In this document: piece after piece, positions 1-12,200 of the stretch
Layout of the letters: each line of letters begins with the position of its first letter
Position numbering within the stretch: the first letter of the stretch is position 1
Source of the DNA: Sporobolomyces roseus
Taxonomy: Eukaryota; Basidiomycota; Microbotryomycetes; Sporidiobolales; Sporidiobolaceae
Assembly (NCBI GenBank): GCA_016617785.1
Contig: JADILM010000006.1
Location: forward strand, 124,001 to 188,000
Direction of reading: 5' to 3'
DNA: 64,000 nucleotides
Position numbers and translations under genes: made by a program
Notes under the pieces: generated by a model
Told to the model about the DNA's origin: nothing
The model's input: only the letters and a program-made list of their open reading frames with translations
Databases searched by the model: none

Positions 1-112
1 GTGGCAGTTAGACGACTTCTCGCAGGTGGATCTCTGTGAATATCTGTGAGCCTCTCGGACCCGAATATATATCTGTCATTCCTGCCATCAAGGGTTGTCA
101 GCTCGCCCAGAG

Positions 113-462
113 CAAAAAAAAAGGATAGATTGACTTCCTTCGAAATTCAACCTCTCGATTTCGCAAGGGAGCGATCGATCAGCTCGACCCTACCAAATCG
201 GTCGCAGGCTCGTTCCGAGAAGCGGACCTCGATGAAGTGCGATGTTCCCCTTGACTCGCTGGTCTCTCTGTGTATCGAACAAGAGCTGTTCGAAGAGAAT
301 TACCAGGAGAAGGGAAATGCTAAAAACGTGTTGGTAGGGGCTTTCGGAAGAGCCATACGTGAGAGTCCACGCCAAAGTGATGAATCAGGCAGATTGAGCT
401 AGATTTGACAGTCGAAAGAACAGACGGTGGGTTAAAGCTGAGAATCTCGGGTATAGAAGTTT
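113..462 (+). repeat. 350-bp dispersed repeat, copy 1 (inverted relative to 20649-20998)
   Basis: This stretch matches the reverse complement of 20649-20998 along its whole length, by eye about nine bases in ten. It runs from a poly-A tract near 113 to beyond a shared CAGACGGTGGGT near 421-432. In the other copy an open frame of 98 codons ends in a stop inside the repeat; here the same frame is broken because the run read as GATGTTCCCC carries one extra T compared with GACGTCCCC, so the protein-like frame shifts near 240-255. It is probably the remnant of a mobile or subtelomere-type element. I cannot tell which class: no terminal repeats or target duplication were found. Confidence 0.75.
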
Positions 463-669
463 TGTCAATTCCCGCACTTCCCCTCTTACACTCAGATTGG
501 ACTTGATCTCCAGGGGTGCTCTCTCTTCAAGTGAACTTCAGCTGTATCTCTGATGCTTCTGCACTGACCTCTCTATTTCTTTCCCCTTCTTCTCTCAAGC
601 ACCTCCCTTTCTTCTCCTCAAACCTCCACTCTACGTGTTCTCTCACTATCAACGACCACAGCGACCAAT

Positions 670-1421
670 ATGAACTTGACCGACACATCTTGGTTACCAA
701 GCTATCGATTCACATTACTCTCCCTCCTCGCAATCGCTTCAATCGCAACTTTCCTAATGTCGATCGCTACTCTCGCCTATCAATTGCATTTCACAGTTGG
801 ATATAATCAGCCTGTACCATCCGTGAGCCTCTTGCTACTGATCTTCAAGCTGAGCTGACCCATTTCATCTCTTCAGTTGCTCGTTTGTTCCGCCCTCACC
901 CTCCTTCATTCCTCGATCTTCCTCTCTCCGATCACTCCGACTTCTTCCAAACGACGAAAGACTCTCCTAGCGCTGAGAGTGGAGCTCATCTCGCTTTTAG
1001 TGTTGGGTTTGTTCACTCTCGCAACGGTCGCAAGATTACATTCTTCGACTCCAGGACTCTACTCGAATTGCGGTGGATACTTTATTTGCGTCTCGCTACA
1101 AGCTGATGTAGCTCTCGCATGGTTGTGAGTACATTCTGCTGCAGAGGGAGAGTATTCGCAAGCTGATACTCCCCTTTCTTTCAAAGCTGTTTCCTTTTCC
1201 TCGTTCTACAAATTGTGCCTTTAGTTGTCGCGAGCACGTACCACTACAGGAGGAGTCATTCGACAATAATCTTTAGGGAGCCATTCGTGCTATTCGATTG
1301 GAGAGTCTATCGTCTCGGAGGAGGATCAGTGATTTTGGGAGAAGGAGGAATGGCGGTCGGAAAAGGAGAACGACAGGGAATGAGATCAGTGGAGGAAGAC
1401 AGTAGATTCACCATAACCTGA
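670..1421 (+). CDS. Four-TM MARVEL-like membrane protein
   Basis: Three exons, 670-822, 877-1124 and 1187-1421, join in phase to give about 211 residues. Introns are 54 and 62 nt with CTGAC/CTGAT branch boxes. Four hydrophobic spans are visible: two before and after the first intron, one around the start of exon 3 (FCFLFLVLQIVPLVVAS), and one near LISLLVLGLFTLATVA. A short Gly- and charged-residue tail follows. This topology fits the fungal MARVEL-like proteins of plasma-membrane domains, but no family signature is decisive. An alternative acceptor at 1224 would give a truncated protein lacking the last membrane span; the acceptor at 1186 is preferred because it restores the span. The gene ends 118 bp from the convergent RAP1 stop. 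Confidence 0.6.
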
Positions 1422-1538
1422 AAGGCTCATAAAGCATACATCATTTCATGTAAAAAGAGTATTGAAAGAACGACAAAAAAGTGAGAAAAACGAAACGAAA
1501 CATTACTGCTACCTCGAACAACAACGAAAAGCCCGATT

Positions 1539-4500
1539 TTAGTAGCTCCTAACATAGTAATACCTTGGTAACTGATCGACCGTTCCGAAATTGGATCTCT
1601 CCAAGAATCCCTTCCTCTCCTCACATTTCCCTTCTCCCTTCACTTTGTCGAGCTCTTCTTTTTGAGTCCGAGTCCCAGTTAAAGCAATACAGTCCTCCTC
1701 GAGAGTCCACTCGAGCTTCTTCAGAGCTTCCCTTAACTTCTCCCTTCGCTTCGGTTTCAGAACTTCTTTCGAATAGTACGAAGCGAGCTTCTTGACTGTG
1801 TCGAGGTTCGACGGCGAGGTGAGACAGAAGAAGAGACCTTCGATGACTGAGAGAGGCATCTGTAGTTCGTCGGCGATGGGTCGAAGCTGGACTCGGAGAG
1901 AACCTGGTTGAGCCGAAGGAGCGGTGGAAGTCGAGGCTGTCGATTGACGAGCAACGACAGGCTGTTGAGGGATCGGGGGAACAGGAAGTCGGTTCGATAA
2001 AGCACGTGCAGCACGAGGGATTCGACCAGGAGAAGAATTGGTAGTCTGACGCAAGGTCGGAGTGGGAAGATTGGGAGCGGTGCGATCGGATTTGTCGTTT
2101 GCGGGAGAGACTGCACGATCTTGTTCCTCCTCCTCATCATTCCTGCCTCCTTTACCGACGTTGCTACGCCAGTTCTGTACGTCTTGAGAAGTGGTCGAAG
2201 TCGAGGAACGACCCGAGGAACCGATTCGAGCTTTCTTCATGCGAGGAGGTCGATCTTCGACTTCCTCCTCTGCCTCCGAAGCCTCTGATCGAGCTCGTTT
2301 CTTCCCTTTGTTCTTCGGCACGACGGATCGAGATTGCTGGTCCTCCTCCTCCTTTTGATCTTCGTCAATCGGTTCCGCTTCTCCCTCCGGCTCTCTCCCA
2401 ACCCATTCCTCCGCATCTCTGTCGAGATCTCTCGATCCTTCTTCTTCTTCCTCCTCCCTTTCCTGCTTGACTGCATTCCCGAGACCCAATTTTCTCCAAT
2501 TTTCTAAAACTTGATCATGACTCGTAATGATCTTCATTTCCCCCGCAGTGAGACTCTCGAAGAGTGGTTCATCAGGATCGAAACCTTCGAATGGTTCGGA
2601 AGAATCGAAAGATCCAACAAATTCCTCCTCGTCTGGAAGATCGAGTAATTGTTGATTCGACTTGAGCTGTTTCTCCTTCTCCTCATCCTGTCCTGCTTCC
2701 TCATCCTCCATTTCATCCTTCCCTTGAGTAACACCCTCGAGTTTCTCCATGATCATCTCATCGGAACTCGTCGTAGTTTGAGCGCTCGAACTCGCCGTCC
2801 CATCTCGTTGAGGAGGTCTCAACAAGCTTCCAGCGACCTCATCCTCCTCCTTCTCTTCTTTCGACATCTCTACATCCTCCTCCTCGTCTTCTGAGGTGCT
2901 GGGTTCTCGTTCGGCTTTCAAAGGAGAGGGATTGACCGAGTATTGCGAGAGGTGAGGGAGGGAAGAATCGCTCTGAAGAGATGCGAAGGGAGGGGTGTGC
3001 GATGGTGTAGTACTACGAGGATCATGTGAAGGAGGATCAAGATTCTGTTGTTGAGTAACTCGGTTGGGCTCGGGTGAGGGTTCTTCGTGAGGAGGTGATT
3101 TGCGAGGAGGAGACGGAGTAGGCGGCTCAAGTCGAGCAGAGACTGGTCTAGAGGTAGAAGCGGAAAGTTTAGAGGGAGCTGGGGAGGGTTGTGGAGCGGA
3201 GGAAGCGGGTCGAGGAGAAGGTTGTCGCTTTTGAGTCACTGAATTTAGGGAAGAGAGTCGATTCGAGGCATTAGATTTCGGAGGAGGAGCTGCCACGCTG
3301 GAAGCCCGAGGTGATCGTGAAGCTGTCGAGGAGATGCGATTCGAAGCGGAAATTTGAGTAGGGCGAGTAGCAGGAGGTTTCATTGAATGCCTGTTCGAAG
3401 CAAAACTCAATCAGTTCTTCTCGACTCCCTTCACAGAGAACAAGGAATTGAGCTCACACTTCCTGAGCCTTCGATACGACATCTTCCATTCTGATCTCCC
3501 TCTGTTCCTCTTTCGCAATAACAGCAGGTTCGATTTCCCTCCCTTTCCCTTTCCCTCCCCTCTTTCTCTCCCTCCCACTCTCCTTCGATTGTTCCCTACT
3601 GTCATACTCCTTAACCACGCTAACAGAAGAGCGAGATCTCGTATTGAAAGTTTGCGCGACGGCTTTTTTAAAGTAGGCCAATTTCGATCGATAACGTTGA
3701 TACCACTCTTCCTCTTTCCATCTCGGATACTACTCACACATCATCATCAGCTCCCTCCATCCTCTCATTACGCGAAAGAGAGATTCGCAAAGGGGGGGCT
3801 CACGAATCTAGCGAGACTTTTCCAAGCTACCACATTCTCTTCTCTGAACCTCTCAATTCTTCCCAATTCCTCAACAATCAATTGATCATCCTCTTCTGTC
3901 CACCCTTTCTCTATATCCCGTTCTTTCTCGTGCCCAGCCTGAATCTCCTCGAATCGTTCCCCAACCATTTCCATGATCTTCCCTTGAATCTGATCAGTCG
4001 AACTATAGAACGTTTCCCATTCTTGCGCTGATCGTTTCGGCCACTGTATGCTCTCTCCCTCGACATCAACATCAAAACATCACAGAAGGATGTAGAGAAA
4101 ACGAGGTGCTTACGAGTAGAGCTAAATCTTTCCAAGCCTTGCTTTTCTTCTCTTCCAACCATTCACCCCTCGCCAATTCCTCGACAACACACTTGATATC
4201 CTCCCCAATTCCTTCATCCTCTGCCTCTCCCTTCTCCTCCTCCTCATCTTCCTGAGTAGAAGGCTCATCATAATCATCCTCTTGATCCTCTGGTAGAGGT
4301 ACAGCGGCGGCTTGAACGAGAGTAGCGGTTTGAAGCGCGATTGTACGGGGAGTCGAGGAGGATAGTTCTGGGGGATAGAGGCGAGGTGGAGAGGGTGTTG
4401 GGAGAGGAAGTCGGATGGGTCGAGGAGGGGGTCGGGAGGAAACGAGAGGAGTGGGGAGAGGACGAGGTTCGGGAGAATCAGTGACGTTGGCGATGGAAGA

Positions 4501-6250
4501 GCGAGGACGTGAGCGAGTAGGGTTAGGAGCAGTAGATGGATTCGAAACGGGTTTGGGTTTCGAATGAGAGGTCGAAGTCGAGGCGAGAGGAGCAGTACTT
4601 GCACTCTTTCGAGCTTGTTTCGTGGTCGTCTTCGTGGTCGGACATTGAGCAGGTCTCGAGATTTGAGGTTGAATAATACTCGTTTCCAAATCGTCGGAAG
4701 AAGAGGACCCGATCTCGACCACTTCTGCTGCTCGTTTCTTCCCCTTTGCGTTCGAAACAGTCGGTTCCTCTTCTTTCTGTTTACGCTTGTCGTCCGTCGT
4801 CTGCTGAGTTGGTTTCAGGGTCGGACGAGGAGAAGAAGCGGAAGGAGCAGGTTGAGCGGGAGCTGATTGTTTCTTCTTTTGAGTTTGAGGTTGAGTCGAT
4901 CTCGAAACGGATACAACAGCGTCATTGCCGTTCGACTTGCTCTGTTTCTTCTTTTGTTGCTTTTGAGTTCGATCTCGCTTGAGGTACGCTTCGACAGCAG
5001 TTTCGAGTTCGTATCGATTACTACTGTGGTAAGTTTGCCAAGATGAAACCGTATGGTTTTGATACTGTCAAGAGTCACCCGATCATTCTCAGTATAGTGC
5101 CCAGAGGCGACGAGGACTGAGAGAGAGGAGAGAGCTGACCTTGTCGACCATTCTCTGATACATATCTTTGTTACTCCAACCACTTTTCTTTCCCGCTGCC
5201 AACATCCTCACGAAGTTATCCCAATCGTCTTCCGTGTATGCGGTCTTTGTACCGGCAGCTCTCGATTCTTCTTCTTCGCCTCCATCATCGAACGAATCGT
5301 GATCTGATCTTGAGGGTTCTTCTTTCTCCTCTTTAGGTTTCGGTTTCGGTGGAAGACTCAAATATTGCCTGACAGCTCCATCTACCTCTTCTCTGTTGGT
5401 CTCGTAGTATCGTCTCCATGAGAACTCGTTGTGTTTCGGGTACTGAGAAAGGAGGGAGTCAGTTTACTACCTCGAATCTGAGATCAAGGGAAAGACGCAC
5501 CTTTTGAGCGAGCACTTTGTAGACTCTTCCTGATTCCCACTCGTTCCGCATTCCTTCCGCTAATGTCTTGATCAAGTGTTCCCAATCCTTCTCGTCGTCC
5601 CATGGATATTCTTCCTCTACTTTCTTCTTCTTCTTCTGTTGTTGTTGTTGAGCGGTCGAAGTCGAAGCGGTCGGACGAGGAGGTGATTGAGTAGCTTGAC
5701 GTTTTCTCGAGTTCCCCTTGTTCGTGGTCGTCGTCGGCTTTGAAGTGGAAGCGACAGCTAGTGGGGCTGAATCCTCCTCCTCCTCGTCTTCATCGTCTAA
5801 TTCCATCCAATTCTTCTTGACCTCCTTCTCTTTCCCTTTCCCTTTCTGTTTACTCTTCCCCTTGTTCTCGTTCCATTCCCTATCCCTCTTTCTCTTGTAC
5901 CTCTCAATCCTTCGATCGATATCCTCTTTGTTCTTCTTGTAATGATTCATCCATGACTGTTCGGTATGCCTCCCTAGTTTGTGAGCTACGTCTCTGTGAG
6001 TTGTAGGAGCTGATCGTTTGTATTCTGGGTAAGTTAGGAGGAGTTGAGCGAGTTCATTCTTGTCGGATTCGTTGTACTCTGTACGACCAGACCTGTACAC
6101 ACTAATCGCGTCAATCGAGTCCCTGATACGTTCGAGAGAGGTAGACTGACATCCGAGATAGTCGAGTGAGAGGGAAGAGTAGAGAAGTTTGAGGTTCGCT
6201 CTCTCTTTCTGTTTTGTTTGTTGACATTTCACTCTCGTAACTTCACTCAT
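1539..6250 (-). CDS. RAP1: Telomere-binding protein Rap1 with five tandem Myb-like modules
   Basis: Six exons (6250-5501, 5442-5140, 5064-4114, 4043-3804, 3729-3458, 3390-1539) join in phase to 1455 residues. Rap1 is the shelterin-type telomere protein. Module 1 (about residues 56-118) has the Rap1 Myb pattern with the helix-3 signature HTEQSWMNHYKK. Four more modules follow at about 215-278, 318-379, 634-695 and 715-773, each with an acidic W/Y-x-E-D-D-x-x start, a central Leu-Ala-x-G or equivalent, and a second half of the type YPKHNEFSWRRYY. A long acidic, Ser/Pro-rich region leads to a C-terminal Rap1 domain (last 115 residues) with LEWTLEEDCIALTG and EERKGFLE. No BRCT domain is visible at the N terminus. 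The chosen start is the only in-frame ATG before module 1; it lies 18 bp from the SGO1 start, so an upstream exon is possible. Confidence 0.85.
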
Positions 6251-6268
6251 CTCTCGCTTAGGGGAGCA

Positions 6269-9037
6269 ATGACTACGACCAGGAGGCTATCGGGGATGCC
6301 ACAATCTTCTACTCATCAACAATTTGGCGTAATGTTGGAAACTTATGAAGCATGTTAGTTCTAAATCCTTCTCTCTCTCTCTCTAATCTCAAGCTGATCC
6401 ATGTCGATGAATAGTCCGTAAGAAACATGTAGCACAGAACAAAGAGATCATTGCCAAGAACAGCGAATTACACAAGTCAGTCCCTTTCTTCATCTCTCTC
6501 TCAAGTTATCACTCAACCTTTCTTATGGGGAAAACCCTCTCCGGATCCACTAGGACAAACGCAGGATTAATTCAAGAACGATCATTAATGCAAGCTCAGA
6601 ACTTGAGTATTAGAGGGACATTGTTACAGAAAGAGGCGGAACTATTGAATGTGAGAGATCAGTTGTGGAGAAGTGAGGAAAATGAGAGGGAATTGAGGGA
6701 GGAGTTGATCAGAGTAGAGAAGCGGAACGGTTCAGTGGTCGATCATGAACAAGTAGAGGTACGCTTCACTCCTCTCGAGTGGCGGGGGAAGGGGAAACTG
6801 ACGATTCGACTTCTTTCAGGTCATGCGAAACGCTCTCGCGACAGCTCTCAACGCTCTACAAGCTTTTCATTCTCTCCTACCCTCAAATTCGACCCCTCCT
6901 ACTCCAGCTAATACTCCACCTGTACCTTCAAGTAAGTCGCTCTTCTCACGAAGCACCGCAAAACCCGAAAAGCTAATTACGTATTCGCCTTGCAGGTTCT
7001 CAACCTCGACCACGACCTGTCTCTATGGCGCCTCCACCAATCGTAACATCGACTATCTCCAGACGACAGACCCTAGCGGAACGTCAAGTACCATTACAAC
7101 CTGTCGTTTCGCAAGCGAGTGATTTGAGTCTGATCAACGAGGGGGAGAGCGAAGAGGATGAAAAGGACCTCGACGCAGAGGTAGAAGACGAAGAGGAAGA
7201 AGTACAATACGAAGTACCGAGACGGTTCAACCGGTTTGAGTTCTCCTCTTTCACGCAGGTCGTCCCAAGCATGAATACTGATTCGAGAATTCAACCCTTT
7301 TTTTCTCCTAGATTCACTCCTTCACCTCCACTCGTTTCTTCCTCTCACTCCGCTCCACGGTCAACCTCACCTCAATCTTTTCCCCTTCCTCTCCCGATCC
7401 CCTTAACCTCCTCCTCCTCTCTTCCAATCAATACTTCCAACCCACTCTCTCCCCCTCTCCCTCAAATCCCAATCGCAAAATCCCTTCAACCTCGTTCCTC
7501 CTCAACATCCTCCTCCACGAATCGGCGAGTATCCGGATTAATCAGACCCCCTCCACCTCCTGCCGTTGAAGAGGGAGAAGAACCGATCGTCCACAAAAAG
7601 AAGGAGAGACCAAATTCATCCAGAGTGAAAGCGACCCTACGACCCAACGAACTCGATGATGAATTCGAGCTTCCCTTGGAAGTAGAAGAAGAAGAAGAAG
7701 AAGAAGAAGTGGAGGAAATCGTTTCAAGGAGTAAAAGGAGAGGAGGAGGTAGAAGATCAGTTTTGATTCAAGTTCAAGAACCGATTAATTCGCCTGATAT
7801 AGTGGAAGAGGAAAAGGAAGAGGTTGAGGAGGTGGAGAATAATCGAGTTGAGGAAAGGAGAAGAAAGAGAAGGGAGAGTTCGGGAAGGAGGAAAAGTATT
7901 TTACCTATTCCCTCTCCAATCGAGGCAGAAGATGGGGAACCAGAACTGAAACCAGAGCGAGACGAGGGGAAAGAGGTTGTGCAGGTGGTGAAGGGTGGAT
8001 CGGAGTTGTTGAGGGCGAGGAAAGAGGAATTAAGGAAATCGAAATTGAGGGAGAACGCGATTGAGGAGAAAGATCAGGAAGCTCCAGTTGAAGAGGTCGT
8101 TGAAACAGTAACGGGTAGGAGGAAAGGAAAGGGAAGAATGGTGATTGAGGAACAGGAGGTAGAAGAGCGAGATACGGAAGAACCTCTGCGGGAAGAGGAG
8201 GAATTTGAATCTCAGCCGGGTAAGCTTCACTCTCCTTTCCTCCGAACGATCACTCGCGAACGATAGTTGACGTGTTGGAGATGATTTACAGCCTCTCAAA
8301 CGGCTCTTGCAGCAGGTAGTCAAGAAGAAGAAACTGGTGGAAGACGAGCGAGGAAATCGGTCAACTACGCTTTACCCAAACTCAACACGTAAGTCTCTCT
8401 CGACAATCCCTGGCCTTGGCCTCGTTGTCGCCTCGTTGTCGCAACGTATCGGACCTCGCGGGAACGAGTGCGCTAACTATTTTTTATTGTTCCGCTCTCC
8501 AGGAAAATGCGCAGACCAGCAGATTACGTTCCCGTCACATCCGCCGCCGCTCACTCAGTCGTAGGAGCTCACAAACCTCGCAAATCGACAAAGACGCCGT
8601 CCTCCTCTTCAACAGCAAAATCCCCTCGCAAATCAACCTCTGCGCCTCTCGGTCGTTCAGTCTCCCCTCCTCCTCTTCCACCTCCAGTACCTTCCCTACC
8701 TCCGTCTCACGCTACCACAACCAGACAGCCTTCTCTAGCGGGCAAGAAACCTTCGACTCTTCCTTCGAATCCGATCGAATCGAAACCTTTGCCTCAAGTT
8801 CCAGCCGATTCTTTAACTCGATCAGCTCGACCACACTCTTCGAGAGCACCGAGAACGACGGATAGTACATCTGAAGATGAGAGTGAGAGGGAAGACGCGA
8901 AGGATGATGAAGATGAGTGGAACGAGGAGAAGTATTTAGCGAAAATGAAACGAGGGACTGGGGGATCGAGGGTTGCTGGAGGAAGAGGAGGAGAGTCTCT
9001 GATAAGTAGTAAGAGGAGACACAGTGTAGCGGTCTGA
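6269..9037 (+). CDS. SGO1: Shugoshin, centromeric cohesin protector
   Basis: Seven exons (6269-6353, 6415-6475, 6554-6758, 6820-6931, 6996-8219, 8292-8388, 8503-9037) join in phase to 772 residues. Shugoshin recruits PP2A to pericentromeres and shields cohesin from separase. The N terminus (about 20-117) is the family coiled coil, with KKHVAQNKEIIAKNSELHK followed by Leu heptads. The C-terminal basic SGO motif reads RKSVNYALPKLNTKMRRP at about residues 583-600, interrupted by an intron inside Asn-Thr-Lys. Between them lies a long acidic, Ser/Pro-rich disordered region with Glu runs. The length is in the fungal range. It is transcribed divergently from RAP1. Confidence 0.9.
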
Positions 9038-9299
9038 AAAAAGGGGTCAACGAATCGAGGGGGTTCTATCTTATCTCTCGTAAAAATTATCAACACTTCA
9101 GTCCGTATTTTGTGCGATATCACGAAATTATGAACGAATACATCATCTCTGTCGATTGCTTGTTGACTGTCGACCTCTCAACGAAACGGTTCAAGTGGAC
9201 GACGTCGAAGAGCGGAAAAAAGGATCTGAATGAAAACTGCAAGTAAAATAAAACAATCAACAAAGACACTACAAGGAAAGCATGTATCCCCATCTCTAA

Positions 9300-12200
9300 T
9301 CAATCCTTCCAATCGCCTGCCAAAGCTTCGACAAACCTGCGTTCTAATAGATCGAACAATTCTGAATCGACTTTACCACCTCGAATCACGATTTCGCGAT
9401 ACAGTCTTTCCCTCGTATCTGCCTCCATCGCAGCTACTTCGACGAGAGAGCCAAGAGTCGAGTAGCCGGAAGCTTGTAAGAGAGGTGCGAGAGGCGGAAG
9501 GGAAGGGTCGAGCGATTTGAGGAAGGAGATGAGTTGAGGAGCGGGAGGAGTCGAGAGATCGAGCATCTCTGAAGCAGATGTGATGACTTCGGGCGCATCT
9601 GGTCGATAATAGAAGGGATCATTCGAGGGGAGTCGAGGAGGAGGAAGAGAGCCGGTAAGAACTTCTGAAGTTGGAGCGGGAAAGCTAGAGGAACTGAGGG
9701 GAAGTGGTTTTTCGTTATTGAAGGGACTTGGCGAGGTAGCACGGCGGAAAGGCTCGGCAGAAGATCGAGAAGGAATGGGAGAATATGTGAGGGAGGGACG
9801 CTCTGAGGCAAGGCGCTCGGATGTCGATGGAGATAGCGTTCTGGGTTTCTTCGAAGGTCGAACCTCACCTTGAGGGGAAACTTGTGAGCGTTTCCGCGCC
9901 TATAGTCGACGTGCTGTGAGCTACAGAGCAGAGCAGTAGCGAGAAGAGGACGAGCTTACGACGACTTTGCGAAGCGATTCATCTACTTCTCCTCTTTGAT
10001 CGACCTGCCACATCGCCTCGATGATATCCCTGTCCTGTGTTGACGGTCTCCAATCTACGTCCTTGAGCGCTTGAGATGGTTCATGAGCATGCTTGTTTGA
10101 GGTTTCGTCGATAAGCCATTCCTCCGAATTCGAATCTCGTGAGGCATGAACCCTGAAAGTACAGCTGTTTCCAGCTTCCCCCGGACCCTCGCAGTAGACT
10201 GAGATCGAATCTGAAGTTGAGTCGGTACTGACTGAGTAGCCTTGAGAGAAGATGATGGCAGCAGCAGTCGACATTTTGACTGCTCGGCGAGATTTGAAGC
10301 TGTCGCCGATATTGGGGAGAGGGATGTTACTCTAGAGAGCGATGTGTTAGCTGGGACTCGGCAGGCTATTAGAAGGGAGAAGGTAAATCACGAGATCGAT
10401 CGTTGTGGCCAATTTTGTCGAGGCGAACGAAATCGAGGAAGCGATGACCATTGGTGACATGGAAGGTCGTTCTGCTCTCCTTGAGTCTCTGCGCTCAGGT
10501 ACGACGAGCTCGAACTGGCGACTCGTCGACCTGGGTTTCGACTTGTCGAGGTTCTTACGACCAGAACTGACGTTGGAGGGACCAGTTGACGAGATGCGAC
10601 TCGAGCTCGAATTTCGACTCATCCGGGGAGCATCTGATCGAGTAGCTATAGTCGACGAGCATACGAAAAGTCGTCATTCATCGGAGCGAGACGCTGGAAC
10701 CGAGAAGAAGAGAGCTTACAAACAGATCCCTTCGAAGTTTCAATCGGCTTTTTCAGCTCTCGAATCAGTGTGTCGGAGTCTGGCCAAGATTCGAGTTGCT
10801 TGTACACTTCCGAGTCTTCGTCAAAGAGATAAGAGATTCGGCGAGCGAAAAAGCGCAGAGCTGCCGGATTGTTCACTCTGTTCACCTCCGGCCATTGAGC
10901 ACGGTACTGATAAAGGTAAAGCGCAATCATAGCCGAAGTGATAGGGAAAGGTGGAAGTTTGGCGATGGCGCAGAAAGAAAGGTAGGTCGACAGGACCGCG
11001 AGATAGGAACGAAGCGTTTGTTGAGTCACGGCGTTTGTTGATGAAGTGACGACGTTCATAGCAGCTCGCTGTATTCCGGCTGATAGGATCGAAAGCGTGA
11101 GTAAGTTGGTCTGAAGCGACGAGAGAGGAAGCGATAGCGTACACTCGACGAAAGAGCGTTGTAAGCCAAATATCGTTTCCCGTTCGAGAACGAAAGCTTT
11201 CGCAAATTCCGAAACAGAGGGATCATCCCACCATAGATTGTAGTTTTCTACGCACGAGCAGGCGCTGTGAGACTGAGCTCGTAGGGATTCGAAAGGTGAA
11301 ATGGTGAAACTCACCTTCTTCTTCGAGTAATTCGTCAAGATAATCGGGTAACAACTTCGCACGCTTCTTCTCAGGTCTCACAGTAGCTGAACAAAAGCGA
11401 GAGTTTCAGCTTAAGCCGCATCATGCTAGTCGCGAAATCGGAAACTCACAAGCAGATGATACCCGACGAGCTTTTCGTTTCGCGAGCACTTCCGTAATTG
11501 AGTCACCAGCCGAATCTTCAGATCCACTTTGGCTGATCACTCCTTCATCCACCTCGCTGAGGTCACTACTCGGAGGTGCCTTCTCGTTCAATCCAGTCGA
11601 AACTTCTTCTTTTGTAACTCCAGCGTCTTCTCGACTCGGTGCCTCAACGTCGTCTCTTTTGTGAGTCGTGTTGCCTACTTGCATTTCCAGCTCTAGCGAG
11701 TCGAGACTTGCTTGAGGGTCGGTAGGAGGTGAGGCAAGTTCGGCGAGAGAACTCGATCGTTGACCAAATTGCGGTGGTTCATCCTTCTGATCCTCCTCCT
11801 CCTTGATTGCTCTGAGATCTTCTGCTGAAGCAGTACTTTCCTTCTTCACCTCGAGCTCGCAAGACTCGTCTTGACCCATTCGAGATTCTCCTTCTTTCGA
11901 TGTCGTTGCTTCGGATGTTTCTTGTTTGATTACGACGGCATCGATGTCGAGAGAAGGTTCGAGATCTGCGCCTTCTTTGACTGCTGCAGGAACGAGGGTG
12001 GGAACGAGAGGAGGAACGAGAGGAGGAACGAGAGAAGACTTTCGAGACGGGGAATGCTGGACGGGTGAGATGGAATCTCGAGGGAAAGAATCGGGATTCG
12101 GAAGAGGAGAGGCGATAGCGACAGTCGAAGTCGGTGCAGGAAGAGAGGGGGCAGAGCTTGGGTCGACGCTGACGAGTGTGACAGATGAGGGAAGAGTCGA

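Noticed and set aside
1215..1276. Short third exon of the MARVEL-like gene using the acceptor at 1224
   Set aside because: It would end the protein early and remove the fourth membrane span; the acceptor at 1186 is better placed after the branch box.
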